From Acidimicrobiia bacterium (lineage in GTDB: Bacteria; Actinomycetota; Acidimicrobiia; Acidimicrobiales; Bin134), in the NCBI GenBank assembly GCA_022821445.1, contig JAJEDQ010000202.1, forward strand, positions 1-61,736: a DNA stretch of 61,736 nucleotides, given 5' to 3'. A model generated the notes under the pieces. That model did no database searches and was not told where the DNA came from. It saw only the letters and a list, made by a program, of their open reading frames with translations. This document shows positions 18,008 through 26,223 of the stretch, piece by piece. Both the position numbers and the translations under genes were made by a program. The stretch's first letter is position 1. Each line of letters starts with the position of its first letter.

Positions 18008-18123
18008 GCTCCCCTGCTACCTCCTCAGGCAATCTGATCAGCGCGGATCATAGACACCGGCGCGCCCACAATGTGCGCACTTACCCGTTGAATCTTCCAT
18101 TTGGCGAAAAGATCATCTCTAGC

Positions 18124-19740
18124 TCATGCCCGTTCTCGAACCTGGCGACGCTCTTCTGCTCGAAGTTCGGCATCCAGGCGGCCAAGCGGAGGTTCTTCGC
18201 TGAGGTCGACAAAACGCATCATCTCTGCCACTGCCGGGTGGTCGGCCTCATCGCGGATGAGCTGCCACATGTCCTGCCCGATCTCCCGGTACACCGAGTG
18301 GCCCTGAGGGGTGGTGCGCAGCTCGATTAGGTGCATTGCGGCTCTGGCGTTGATGCTCATGTTGAAGCGCACCTTGTAGGCAAAGCTCACTGCATAGGGG
18401 GCCTGTTCGGGGAAATCCCGGTTCAAGAGGCCGTACAACTCGGCTGAGCGGTCCATGGCCTCTTTGAAGACCGGAGCACACCCCGCGGCGTCTACCGACT
18501 CAGGAAGGGTGAAGCCGTGGCGGGGGCTGAGCTTCTGCCATTCAAGAGTGAGCATGCGATGGCGCTGGAGATCCCGAAAGGCACCGTAGTCGGCCAATAT
18601 GTCGAACCGGTAAAAGGAACGCTCCAAGGCCCGTCCGGGCTTGTGTCGGCGATTGGCCCGTTCGCCGACGTATGCCCGCACGACGGAGAGGCGGTCTTCT
18701 GCCCCCAGCGCCCGAACCTCTCGTTCTATTTGCTCTTCCGAGAAATGGGTGTAGGGATAGAGCATGGACGCCACCATCTTGATCTCGGCGTCGGGGTCGA
18801 AATCCACCAACCGCACCGTCGGGGCTTCATCGATTGGCAGGTCGGCCGGCAGCAGGTAGTCGACCACGCTCTCCATCGACTCTTGGACATCGCCCATATA
18901 GCGAGTCCACGCCACCCCTCGGTCCTCTAGATCCACCCGTTTCAAGAAGGAAGGAATGACCTTGCGCAGCTCGGTCAACATCAATTCGGCATAGGCCTGC
19001 ACTTCAGGAAGTTCGTGGGCCCGCATTCGAAGCAGCAGCAGCTCGTAGGATTGGCCAGTGCCGTAGATGCCCACGTTGGACACGGTTGCCGCGGGCAGCA
19101 TCCCCCGAACCGCATCCAGGGCCTTGGCCCGGATCGCCTGGCGATAGGCGAAGTCGGAGGAGTCCGAGCCCCTGGGGGTGTGCTCGCGGTAGAAGTCGGT
19201 CATGGCCGGCAGGAGTTGGCCGTAGGCCTCGAACATTCGGTCCATGTCGCTCACGTAGCGGCCGGATAGAGGAGACTCCCCAACCTCGGGATCGCGGTAG
19301 TAGCGATAACGGCCGCCGATCCGAGCGAGGTAGTCGATATACCGCGTGGACTGCTCCAGATATGACATGAGCCGGCCCCACTCCAGCACCTTGGTCAAGA
19401 TGTTGGAGGCCTGCTCGCAGGCCAAGTGGACGCCGCCCAGCTGGGCAACCGAATCGTCCCCATATTCAAAGAAAACCCGGTCGTATAGCTCCTCGGCTCG
19501 GCGCAGCCCCACGGTGGCGTCGATAGACACGTCACCGCTGATGTCCAGCTCGCCGACAAACTCGTCCAAGAACAGCCGACGCAGTGACTTGGCCGAACGG
19601 CTATAGCGGGCAAACAGTGCCCCCTTGACCACCTCGGGCAGGTTGACAAGGGCGAACACCGGCTGATCCAGGTTGGTGAAGTACCGGCGGAGGATGTCCG
19701 CCTCTTCATCGGTGAACTGTTCAGCGACGTACTGAGTCAT
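18124..19740 (-). CDS. Long ThyX-like protein with two ThyX-type regions
   Basis: A 538-aa protein related to flavin-dependent thymidylate synthase, which normally has 220-260 aa. Two regions resemble ThyX. One near residues 60-230 has the segment YGDDSVAQLGGVHLACEQAS and LEQSTRYIDY. The other, at about 360-520, has LQRHRMLTLEWQKLSPRHGF at the place of the ThyX signature RHRxxSxNxxSxR. The Ser/Asn positions differ from the consensus, so synthase activity is uncertain. Proteins of this length are annotated as thymidylate synthases in other actinobacteria; that is from memory. It is the last gene of the tat operon. The ATG at 19740 lies six bases after a mini-ORF stop. Confidence 0.75.
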   Translation of the reverse strand: MTQYVAEQFTDEEADILRRYFTNLDQPVFALVNLPEVVKGALFARYSRSAKSLRRLFLDEFVGELDISGDVSIDATVGLRRAEELYDRVFFEYGDDSVAQLGGVHLACEQASNILTKVLEWGRLMSYLEQSTRYIDYLARIGGRYRYYRDPEVGESPLSGRYVSDMDRMFEAYGQLLPAMTDFYREHTPRGSDSSDFAYRQAIRAKALDAVRGMLPAATVSNVGIYGTGQSYELLLLRMRAHELPEVQAYAELMLTELRKVIPSFLKRVDLEDRGVAWTRYMGDVQESMESVVDYLLPADLPIDEAPTVRLVDFDPDAEIKMVASMLYPYTHFSEEQIEREVRALGAEDRLSVVRAYVGERANRRHKPGRALERSFYRFDILADYGAFRDLQRHRMLTLEWQKLSPRHGFTLPESVDAAGCAPVFKEAMDRSAELYGLLNRDFPEQAPYAVSFAYKVRFNMSINARAAMHLIELRTTPQGHSVYREIGQDMWQLIRDEADHPAVAEMMRFVDLSEEPPLGRLDAELRAEERRQVRERA

Positions 19741-19811
19741 TGCAGGCTAGCGACGTATTGAGTTGCTGAAGGGCCATTGAAGGTTGGCGACGTATTGAGT
19801 CATTGCAGGCT
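19724..19811. repeat. 25-bp direct repeat across the thyX-like start
   Basis: Copies at 19724-19748 and 19787-19811 match in 24 of 25 bases and each contains an ATG start in the ThyX-like frame. A 14-base partial copy lies at 19750-19763. The outer spacing is 63 bases. Confidence 0.85.
19747..19803 (-). CDS. 18-aa mini-ORF at duplicated thyX-like start
   Basis: A short frame beginning MTQYVA, the same six residues that begin the downstream ThyX-like protein. Its ATG overlaps the M20 peptidase stop as ATGA, and its stop lies six bases before the thyX-like ATG. It appears to have arisen by duplication of the thyX-like start and probably acts only as a translational bridge. Whether it is translated cannot be told from sequence. 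Confidence 0.35.
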   Translation of the reverse strand: MTQYVANLQWPFSNSIRR

Positions 19812-21035
19812 TTGAGCCAACTCGTCGGCAGCCCGGTTCGTGGCGCCAGGATCCAACCACAGATCGGCCACCGTCAGGGCCATGATCTTCGCTCCGTCGA
19901 GCACCCCCTGGTCGCCGCTTTCCGATTCGGCGTAGTGGGCGAACTCCGGGGTGTGAATGGCCACATTGTCCGGGGCCACCTTGATCATGGGATGGATCGA
20001 AGGCACGGCGTAGCTCACGTTTCCCATATCGGTGCTGCCTACGACAGCGGCCGACGACTTGGGCTCGCGGGCGATCCGCCCCATCGACGCGGCGTTTCGG
20101 GCATAAAGGTCCAGCAGCACCTGGTTGTCGATCAAGTCGGCGAAGATCGGCGATTCGCGACGGCACTCAATGTCCACCCCGGCAGCCGCTGCACCTGCTT
20201 CGAGGCAGGCCACCACCCGCTCTTTCAACTCGGCCAGGCTGTCCAGCTTCGGAGAGCGGACGTACCACTCTGCGGCGACATCGTGAGGAACGATGTTCGG
20301 CTTGTCCCCAGCCCGGGTGAAGATCCCGTGAATGCGTTCATCGGGCCGTATGTGCTGGCGAAGGGCAGCCGCGTTCATGTACCCCAGCACCGCACCGTCG
20401 AGGGCATTTCTACCCAGGTGGGGTGACGCAGAGGCGTGGGATGGCTGACCGGCGTACGTCACCACTAGCTGCTCCACGGCGATGGTGTTCATGCGGACAA
20501 GCTCGTGGTTGGCGGGATGCACCATCATGGCTGCGCTGATGCCATCGAATGCGCCTCTCTCCAGCATGTACTGCTTGCCGCCGCCGCCCTCCTCCGCAGG
20601 GGTGCCGATAATGCTGATGCGACCCCCAAGCTCGTCGGCCAGGGCGGCCGCGGCCAATCCGGCACCCAGTCCCGCGGCTGCGATCACGTTGTGGCCGCAT
20701 GCATGCCCGATCTCAGGCAATGCGTCGTATTCGCAAATCACCGCAACATGAGGGCCGGCGCCGCCCGCTCTGGCGACAAACGCCGTGTCTAGGCCGTATG
20801 CCGACCGCTCCACTTCGAGCCCCTCGTCCTCCAAGACAGAGCAGAGCAGATCGTGGGCGGTGTGTTCCTCGAAACACAATTCGGGGTTCTCATGGATCTG
20901 GTGGGAGACGCTGAGTAGTCGAGATGCCCGGGCATCAACCTCTGAAGCCATCTGCTGCTTGGCCACATCGGGAGTCACGGGGCGAATGCTACTTGTCCCG
21001 TCGTGGATTGTCGCGGTAATGCAGTCCTCAGTCAT
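19800..21035 (-). CDS. M20 family metallopeptidase/amidohydrolase
   Basis: A 411-aa dinuclear-zinc hydrolase of the M20/aminoacylase-AbgB class. The metal-binding motifs GHACGHN and PAEEGGGGK are both present, with a dimerisation domain between (SHASASPHLGRNALDG). Such enzymes cleave N-acyl or p-aminobenzoyl-glutamate type amides; the actual substrate is unknown. I chose the ATG at 21035, which overlaps the upstream gene's stop by four bases; a longer open frame upstream runs inside that gene and is not credible. It is coupled downstream to the 18-aa mini-ORF. Confidence 0.85.
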   Translation of the reverse strand: MTEDCITATIHDGTSSIRPVTPDVAKQQMASEVDARASRLLSVSHQIHENPELCFEEHTAHDLLCSVLEDEGLEVERSAYGLDTAFVARAGGAGPHVAVICEYDALPEIGHACGHNVIAAAGLGAGLAAAALADELGGRISIIGTPAEEGGGGKQYMLERGAFDGISAAMMVHPANHELVRMNTIAVEQLVVTYAGQPSHASASPHLGRNALDGAVLGYMNAAALRQHIRPDERIHGIFTRAGDKPNIVPHDVAAEWYVRSPKLDSLAELKERVVACLEAGAAAAGVDIECRRESPIFADLIDNQVLLDLYARNAASMGRIAREPKSSAAVVGSTDMGNVSYAVPSIHPMIKVAPDNVAIHTPEFAHYAESESGDQGVLDGAKIMALTVADLWLDPGATNRAADELAQSLQ

Positions 21036-21643
21036 ACCACAACAATGAGTGCTGCTGGTTCCACTCGGATCGACAAGTTGGAAGCCTTTTGCACTGGCTG
21101 TCCGTCCAGCTCCACCATCAGCGGCCGCTCGAGCTCTACCTGGAAAGCGCCGGTGCGGCGGTACCGAATCTGGGGATGGGGCAGGTGGTCTCCGGTGCCC
21201 ACCCGGCGTAGGGCTCGCAGCCGGTCTCGGACCGAAAGACGGCCATGGGAGACGTCTAGCAATCCGTCTCCTGGATGGGCCTTGGGTCCAAGATTCCAGC
21301 TTCCCCACCACGCCGCGTTCATGGCCACCAGCGCCTCACCAGCCCACCCCTTTCTCCGAGCCGCGAGGTGGGCGCAGAACCAGAACAGACGCCCATCCAG
21401 CAGTACTGCTCCGAGGTCCGCTGCGAACCGCCACGCCTCCGGTGAGCGAATGGCCTCGGCATCACCCCTTCCTCCGAGGGTGCGGCACAGATCACCTCCC
21501 AACAACCCCAGCTCGGGCAGCGGACGATTGGCCCGACGGGCCGCTTCGATCACTGACCGGGCCTCGGCGTCGCTGCTCACCAGCACGCCGTCAGCGCTCA
21601 GACCTCCGGATTCGCCCCAATCCTCACCCCTCCGTATGGGCAT
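21032..21643 (-). CDS. Lipid-kinase (YegS/DagK) C-terminal-like protein
   Basis: A 203-aa protein resembling the C-terminal beta-sandwich domain of YegS/diacylglycerol kinases. Visible are a LGLLGGDLCRTLGG segment, HPGDGLLDVSHGRLS, and the LMVELDGQPVQKASNLSIRVEP ending (about 175-200) common in these kinases. The N-terminal GGDGT ATP-binding domain is absent, so kinase activity is doubtful. The frame overlaps tatC by 20 bases and the M20 start by four. Its role with the Tat genes is not evident. Confidence 0.6.
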   Translation of the reverse strand: MPIRRGEDWGESGGLSADGVLVSSDAEARSVIEAARRANRPLPELGLLGGDLCRTLGGRGDAEAIRSPEAWRFAADLGAVLLDGRLFWFCAHLAARRKGWAGEALVAMNAAWWGSWNLGPKAHPGDGLLDVSHGRLSVRDRLRALRRVGTGDHLPHPQIRYRRTGAFQVELERPLMVELDGQPVQKASNLSIRVEPAALIVVV

Positions 21644-22463
21644 TGGCTTCTACCTCTTCGGGCGCATGACGCCGTTGTCGGCGGTCCCGCAACCAGCCGA
21701 TTCCTATTGCAGCCTCATAGAACAGGTACATGGGCACCGACAGCACCATGAGTGTGAACGGGTCTCCGCTAGGAGTAATCACCGCAACCAGGGCGACAAT
21801 GCCGACAATGGCGAATCTCCTCCCTCGTATCAGCTGTCGGTAGTGGATGATTCCGGCCATCTGCAAGAACACCAGCAGGATGGGGAACTCGAAGCCGATT
21901 CCGAATGCCGCCATCATCTTGATGACGAACGACAAGTACTTGGCCGGCGAGAAGCCGGTCACCAAGTCTTCGCCGCCGATGGAGGCCAAGAAACTAAGCG
22001 CCCGGGGAATGCTCCAATACGCCAAGCCTGCTCCCAAGGCAAAGAGCAGGGCGCCTATCACGGTGAAGGCGGCCGCGTGGCGGCGCTCGCGGGGATACAG
22101 GCCGGGCTGCACGAACCTCCACACCTGCCAGAGCACCACCGGGATTGCCAACGTCAGCCCTCCGTAGCCTGCCACGGTCAAGCGCACCGAGAACGGCTCC
22201 AGCGGGTCGAGGACCAACAGCTCGCAGCCACCGAAGAGGTTCTGGCGGGTTGCTTCTTCGGCCACCGCTTCTTCGGGGACCACATCGCAATAGGGCTGGA
22301 CCAACCGGTCCAAGATCTGGGGGTAGAACACCCAGCACACCACCGCGCCGGCCACCACGGCCAAAATGCTCTTGATGAGCCGTGATCGCAACTCGATCAG
22401 GTGCCCCATCAAGGGCATGGTTCCATCGCTGGACCGGAGGCGGCCCTCCCCCTGGTCGCTCAC
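21624..22463 (-). CDS. tatC: Sec-independent protein translocase TatC
   Basis: The core membrane subunit of the twin-arginine translocase, which recognises RR signal peptides on folded proteins. The protein is 279 aa with about six membrane segments. Family landmarks are MGHLIELRSRLIKS at the N-terminus, the periplasmic loop ending LEPFSVRLTVAG, and the FQxP-like FEFPILLVFLQ region. It is coupled to the upstream tatA/B gene by a four-base overlap (22460-22463). Confidence 0.93.
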   Translation of the reverse strand: MSDQGEGRLRSSDGTMPLMGHLIELRSRLIKSILAVVAGAVVCWVFYPQILDRLVQPYCDVVPEEAVAEEATRQNLFGGCELLVLDPLEPFSVRLTVAGYGGLTLAIPVVLWQVWRFVQPGLYPRERRHAAAFTVIGALLFALGAGLAYWSIPRALSFLASIGGEDLVTGFSPAKYLSFVIKMMAAFGIGFEFPILLVFLQMAGIIHYRQLIRGRRFAIVGIVALVAVITPSGDPFTLMVLSVPMYLFYEAAIGIGWLRDRRQRRHAPEEVEANAHTEG

Positions 22464-22828
22464 TGGCTGCTTGGCGGCGGGTCGGAGGTCTGTTCAGGCT
22501 GTGTCTTCGACTCCTCGTTCCCCGGACTGCTTCCCTGTAAGCTATTTTCAACGGCGGCGGCTTCGCAGACCACCTCCCCTTCGAAGGTCCCCGGACTGCT
22601 TCCCTGTAAGCTATTTTCAACGGCAAGCTGGCCGCGTTGGCGGGCTTCAGCCTCTATGGGCTCGTCCAGGGCATTTTGCAGCTCCTGCTGAAACCCAGTG
22701 GAGATCTTTCGGACCTGACGAAGGACGTTCCCGATCTGGCGAGCTGCTCCCGGCAACTTCTCTGGTCCCAGCACAACCAGGGCCACCACTACAATCACCG
22801 CGATCTCCGCCCATCCGAGGTTGCCCAC
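22460..22828 (-). CDS. tatA: TatA/TatB twin-arginine translocase subunit
   Basis: A 122-aa Tat subunit: an N-terminal membrane helix (AEIAVIVVVALVVLGPEKLP) followed by an amphipathic helix (AARQIGNVLRQVRKIS). The GPEKLP hinge and length are closest to TatB, but the TatA/TatB split cannot be settled by eye. The C-terminal tail contains a 12-aa segment, AVENSLQGSSPG, twice, produced by a perfect 37-bp repeat. First gene of an operon with tatC. Confidence 0.85.
   Translation of the reverse strand: MGNLGWAEIAVIVVVALVVLGPEKLPGAARQIGNVLRQVRKISTGFQQELQNALDEPIEAEARQRGQLAVENSLQGSSPGTFEGEVVCEAAAVENSLQGSSPGNEESKTQPEQTSDPPPSSQ
22519..22624. repeat. Perfect 37-bp direct repeat in tatA/B
   Basis: Copies at 22519-22555 and 22588-22624 are identical over 37 bases, with a period of 69 bases (23 codons). 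Both copies are in frame. The unit is less GC-rich than its surroundings (it contains GTAAGCTATTTTCAACGG), which hints at an inserted or spreading element rather than simple slippage. Confidence 0.88.
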
Positions 22829-22861
22829 ACCGAGAGGCTACCGCTACCTATGCTCTACAGA

Positions 22862-22950
22862 GCTGCTCAATGCGTGACCATCGCTGCCCATACCCCGCGA
22901 GGCTGCTCAATGCGTGACCATCGCTGCCCATACTCCGCGAGGCTGCTCAA
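22862..22950. repeat. 40-bp tandem repeat in the tatA-GDPD divergent intergenic region
   Basis: Copies at 22862-22901 and 22902-22941 differ at a single base, and nine bases of a third copy follow (22942-22950). The repeat fills most of the 132-base gap between the divergent tatA and GDPD starts, so it overlaps the promoters of both. No regulator site was recognised in the unit. Confidence 0.88.
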
Positions 22951-22960
22951 GGTTTGACTG

Positions 22961-23707
22961 ATGGCCCCAAGGATTCCCGCTCTTCTCATACCCCCAATTG
23001 GATTCGCCCATCGGGGGGCTCGAGCCCACGAACAGGAAAACACGCTGGCCGCGTTCAACCGGGCATTGGAAATGGGGGCCACCGGCTTGGAGAGCGATGT
23101 CTGGGCAACCGCCGATGGGCAGGCCGTGCTTGACCATGACGGCGTTGTTCGGATGGGCCGCTGGCAGCGGAAACGGCCCATTCCCGACTGCCGGCGAGGC
23201 GAACTTCCCGACCGCATTCCCAGCCTGGCCGAGCTCTATAGCAAGTGCGGCGGAGATTTCGATCTGTCCCTCGATCTGAAAGACCCTGACGCTGCTCCCG
23301 CGGTGGTCGCCACTGTGGACGAGGCCGCAGCCCGCACCGGGCTTCCACTTCGTCAGCGACTATGGCTGTGCCACCCCGACGTGGACACCCTGGTCGAACT
23401 GCGAAAACTCTGGCCCGATGTGCGCCTGTGCAATTCCACCCGGCTGAGTCGTATGGACGGCGGGCCGGAACGGCGCGCCGCAGTGCTGGCCGAGGCCGCC
23501 ATCGACTCGGTGAACCTCCATCAGGCCGACTGGACCGGTGGCCTGGTAACCCTCTTCCACCGGTTTGGAATCCTCTGCTTCGGCTGGGATGCCCAACAAC
23601 CCCGAGTGCTGAGAGAGCTGCTGGACATGGGTATCGACGCGGTGTACAGCGACCACGTCGACCGCATGAGAGAGGCGTTGACAAGCTGGTACCCTGAGGG
23701 TCGATGA
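22961..23707 (+). CDS. Glycerophosphodiester phosphodiesterase family protein
   Basis: A 248-aa GDPD-fold enzyme that hydrolyses glycerophosphodiesters to glycerol-3-phosphate and an alcohol. The catalytic AHRG (residues 16-19), ENTLAAF (26-32), LESDVWATADG and DHD metal-binding motifs are all present, with a C-terminal GIDAVYSDHVDRM strand typical of the fold. No signal peptide, so probably cytoplasmic. The stop overlaps the start of the ABC ATPase gene (23704-23707), so the two are co-translated. Confidence 0.88.
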   Translation: MAPRIPALLIPPIGFAHRGARAHEQENTLAAFNRALEMGATGLESDVWATADGQAVLDHDGVVRMGRWQRKRPIPDCRRGELPDRIPSLAELYSKCGGDFDLSLDLKDPDAAPAVVATVDEAAARTGLPLRQRLWLCHPDVDTLVELRKLWPDVRLCNSTRLSRMDGGPERRAAVLAEAAIDSVNLHQADWTGGLVTLFHRFGILCFGWDAQQPRVLRELLDMGIDAVYSDHVDRMREALTSWYPEGR

Positions 23708-24555
23708 GCGACCAAGCCGCAGCTTCCAAGGCCCTGGTCTCTCAAAACGAAGATCCCATTGCCTTCACCGAGGTCAGCGCCAAATTCGGCAACGGCCACG
23801 TCGCCTTTGCTGACGTAACCTGCCAATTCGAGCATGGAACGTCCACCGCTCTGATCGGGCCAAATGGCTCGGGCAAGACCACCTTGCTCCGGATGATGTG
23901 CGGTCTTGTCCCGCCAAGCCAAGGGACTATCTGCCCAGAACCCTCCAAGAAGATATTCGCTCTAGTGGCTCAGCACCACGGACAGCGGGGGTGGTTGCCA
24001 TTGACCGTTTCAAACGTGCTGCGCATGTCCCGTTTCCGCGACCGAGGTTTGATCAAGCGTTTGGGAGCAGCAGATCGGATGCTGATCGAGAATGCGGCCG
24101 AACGCCTCGAGGTATCCGACTTGGACAATCGCCAGTTCGGAGAGCTGTCGGGAGGCCAGCGCCAGCGGGTAATGGTGGCCCAGGCCTTGGCCCACGACGC
24201 CGACGTGCTGTTGATGGACGAGCCCATTACCGGCTTGGATTTGCCCAGCCAAGAGACGATCCTTCGCATCGTTGACGAGGAGCGCAGGCGGGGTCGAATC
24301 GTGGTTATCTCCACCCATCACATGGACGAGGCCGAACTTTGCGACCAGGTGATTCTCTTGGCCAACCGGATAGTCGCGTCGGGCACGCCCGGTGAGGTTC
24401 TGACGAATAGGAATTTGCAAGAGGCCTTTGGCCTTCGCATGGCTCACGGCGATAAGGACGATTGCGTATTCCACGGCGAGCACGACGACCACACCGATGG
24501 GATAGTCCACGTCTTCAACGACCACGGCCACGGCCACGATCCCTACGACCGATGA
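23704..24555 (+). CDS. ABC transporter ATP-binding protein with His-rich tail
   Basis: A 283-aa ABC ATPase. Walker A GPNGSGKTT is at residues 52-60, signature LSGGQ at 148-152, Walker B VLLMDE at 168-173 and the H-loop in STHHMDEA near 205. The last 30 residues contain nine His and several Asp (HGEHDDH and DHGHGHD), a pattern seen on zinc, manganese or nickel handling proteins, so a metal importer ATPase like ZnuC/MntB is likely. No permease or binding protein lies next to it: the flanks are GDPD and lepB. Confidence 0.85.
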   Translation: MSDQAAASKALVSQNEDPIAFTEVSAKFGNGHVAFADVTCQFEHGTSTALIGPNGSGKTTLLRMMCGLVPPSQGTICPEPSKKIFALVAQHHGQRGWLPLTVSNVLRMSRFRDRGLIKRLGAADRMLIENAAERLEVSDLDNRQFGELSGGQRQRVMVAQALAHDADVLLMDEPITGLDLPSQETILRIVDEERRRGRIVVISTHHMDEAELCDQVILLANRIVASGTPGEVLTNRNLQEAFGLRMAHGDKDDCVFHGEHDDHTDGIVHVFNDHGHGHDPYDR

Positions 24556-24562
24556 GCAGGAA

Positions 24563-25252
24563 TTAGAGGCGACCGAAATCCGTCACCGGCCAAAGTCTCA
24601 AGAAGGCGTGGCCTACGATCAAGCTCTCGGGGATGGGACCGAAGGCCCGACTGTCGGTGGAGTTTGTCCGGTTATCGCCCATTACGAACACCTTCCCCTC
24701 CCCGATCAAACAGCCTCCGTTCACGATGCGCTCGCACCCTGAAGGCATCCTGCCGGTCGTGATGCCGGATGATTCAAGATAGGGCTCGTGGAGCCGTCGG
24801 CCATCGATATAGACATTTCCCTCGACAAACTCGATCACCTCACCAGGCAGGGCAATGACCCGCTTGATGAGGTCATCCTCCTGTCGGCCGCTGACTCCCG
24901 AGGGTCGCTCGAACACCACAAGGTCGCCGCGATTCACATCGTGGAGGTCATAGCCCAGCTTGTTCACCAACACCCGGTCGCCGTTGCCCAGAGTGGGCTC
25001 CATGGAAGTGAAACGGATGTAGTAGGCCTGGAACAGCACCGAGCGCAGCACTAGGGCCAACACCAGGGCCCCGGCCAAGACCAGAACCCACTCGGCGACG
25101 ACTCGGGCGCTGGACTTCTTCCGCTTGCCGTCTGCTCCGGTCTCCCCACCGTCCTCAGGAGTCGGCGCGGACATCGGCCGATCGGCATTCTGGTCCTGCG
25201 AAGCTGGCGCAGATACCGAGCCTGCTTGCTGATCAGGCTGATCGATGTTCAT
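24563..25252 (-). CDS. lepB: Signal peptidase I
   Basis: Leader peptidase that removes signal peptides on the outer face of the membrane. The 229-aa protein has a polar N-terminal tail, one membrane segment (about 51-73), catalytic Ser83 in FTSMEPTL, catalytic Lys130 in DDLIKRVIALPG and the GDNRTNSTDSRAFGPI box near the C-terminus. It is 14 bases downstream of pafC and probably transcribed with the Pup-proteasome genes. Confidence 0.93.
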   Translation of the reverse strand: MNIDQPDQQAGSVSAPASQDQNADRPMSAPTPEDGGETGADGKRKKSSARVVAEWVLVLAGALVLALVLRSVLFQAYYIRFTSMEPTLGNGDRVLVNKLGYDLHDVNRGDLVVFERPSGVSGRQEDDLIKRVIALPGEVIEFVEGNVYIDGRRLHEPYLESSGITTGRMPSGCERIVNGGCLIGEGKVFVMGDNRTNSTDSRAFGPIPESLIVGHAFLRLWPVTDFGRL

Positions 25253-25266
25253 GGCGTCGAATACCC

Positions 25267-26223
25267 CTATCGGTACCGGGCCAGTACCCGCTGGGCGGCG
25301 AGACGAGCCTGGTCCGGGGCCACCGGTGGGTCGGCGCGCCGCAGCTCAGCCTGAGGCCCGAGCTGGAGCAACAGCCGCTCGAGCCGGCTGACATGGCTCA
25401 CGGGCATGGTGGCATCGACCTCTCCGCTGCTTAGAACCACCTGGTCTTCGGTGGGGTACTTCTCAATGGCCCAAGAAGCCCCTGGCGATAGCCGCAGCAC
25501 AACCCGGGGGTCGGTTTCGCGGGCCTCGAAGGCTGAGGGCGCTCCGGTCTCGCCGGGCGGGTCGAACCGCGTCTCCAACAGTTCTAGCGATCTGATCCGA
25601 TCAATTCGGAACACCCGCACTCCTTCGGCCTGCTGACAGTGCCCCTGCACATACCAGTTGCCCATATCCGAGAAAACTCTGAATGGATGAATGACGCGAT
25701 CGGATTCCTGGCCTCTTCCGAAGCTGAAGTAGCGGACCCTTACTTGGCGGCAATCAGCAACCGCGGCCAGCAGAGGCTCTACCCATTCGTCGGCCAGCTC
25801 TCCCAGGCTGACCGCGAGGTCCTCGCCCATACTCACTCCAAGCCCATCGGCCAGCTTGGCCAATCCCCGGCTCAAGGGGCCTTCAGGGTCGGCACCGGAC
25901 AACAGAGCCTCCCCAGCCCCAATAAGACCCAGCGCCTGGCCAGGGGTGAGCCGGAGTGGCCGGGAGAAATAGTCGGCATTGCTGATCGCCACCCAACCGC
26001 CGTTGTCGTCTTCGTCCAAACCCATCACGTATATCAGCTCGTCTGGCGTGAACGGGTGCAGCCCAACTACGAACAGCACTTTCGCCAAGTCTTCCCGCAG
26101 CTCTGTCTCCGGGTAGTCGAAGCGCTGGGACACCTCGCTCAGCTCGGCGCCTCCTTGGGACATCACCCACGGAACCAGTTCCAGCATCCTCCGCAGACGG
26201 TCACCAGCGCTCAACCGGCTCAT
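25267..26223 (-). CDS. pafC: PafC-like WYL-domain regulator
   Basis: A 318-aa WYL-domain protein, second half of the PafBC pair that activates the mitomycin/DNA-damage regulon in mycobacteria. The ATG at 26223 overlaps the pafB stop as ATGA; a start seven residues upstream is less likely. It has an N-terminal winged-helix region (LVPWVMSQGGAELSEVSQRF) and a WYL segment (GNWYVQGHCQQAEGVRVFRI, about 190-210) that is proposed to sense single-stranded DNA. Confidence 0.85.
   Translation of the reverse strand: MSRLSAGDRLRRMLELVPWVMSQGGAELSEVSQRFDYPETELREDLAKVLFVVGLHPFTPDELIYVMGLDEDDNGGWVAISNADYFSRPLRLTPGQALGLIGAGEALLSGADPEGPLSRGLAKLADGLGVSMGEDLAVSLGELADEWVEPLLAAVADCRQVRVRYFSFGRGQESDRVIHPFRVFSDMGNWYVQGHCQQAEGVRVFRIDRIRSLELLETRFDPPGETGAPSAFEARETDPRVVLRLSPGASWAIEKYPTEDQVVLSSGEVDATMPVSHVSRLERLLLQLGPQAELRRADPPVAPDQARLAAQRVLARYR

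Noticed and set aside
19800-21311. 503-aa version of the M20 peptidase
   Set aside because: The first 92 residues lie inside the upstream gene and look random; the ATG at 21035 forms a four-base overlap.
21003-22385. A 460-codon plus-strand frame opposite the lipid-kinase-like and tatC genes
   Set aside because: Overlaps two recognised genes on the other strand and encodes low-complexity Ser/Pro/Arg sequence.
22519-22950. Possible CRISPR-like repeats
   Set aside because: Only two or three copies, irregular periods, one set coding in frame, no unique spacers of constant length and no cas genes.
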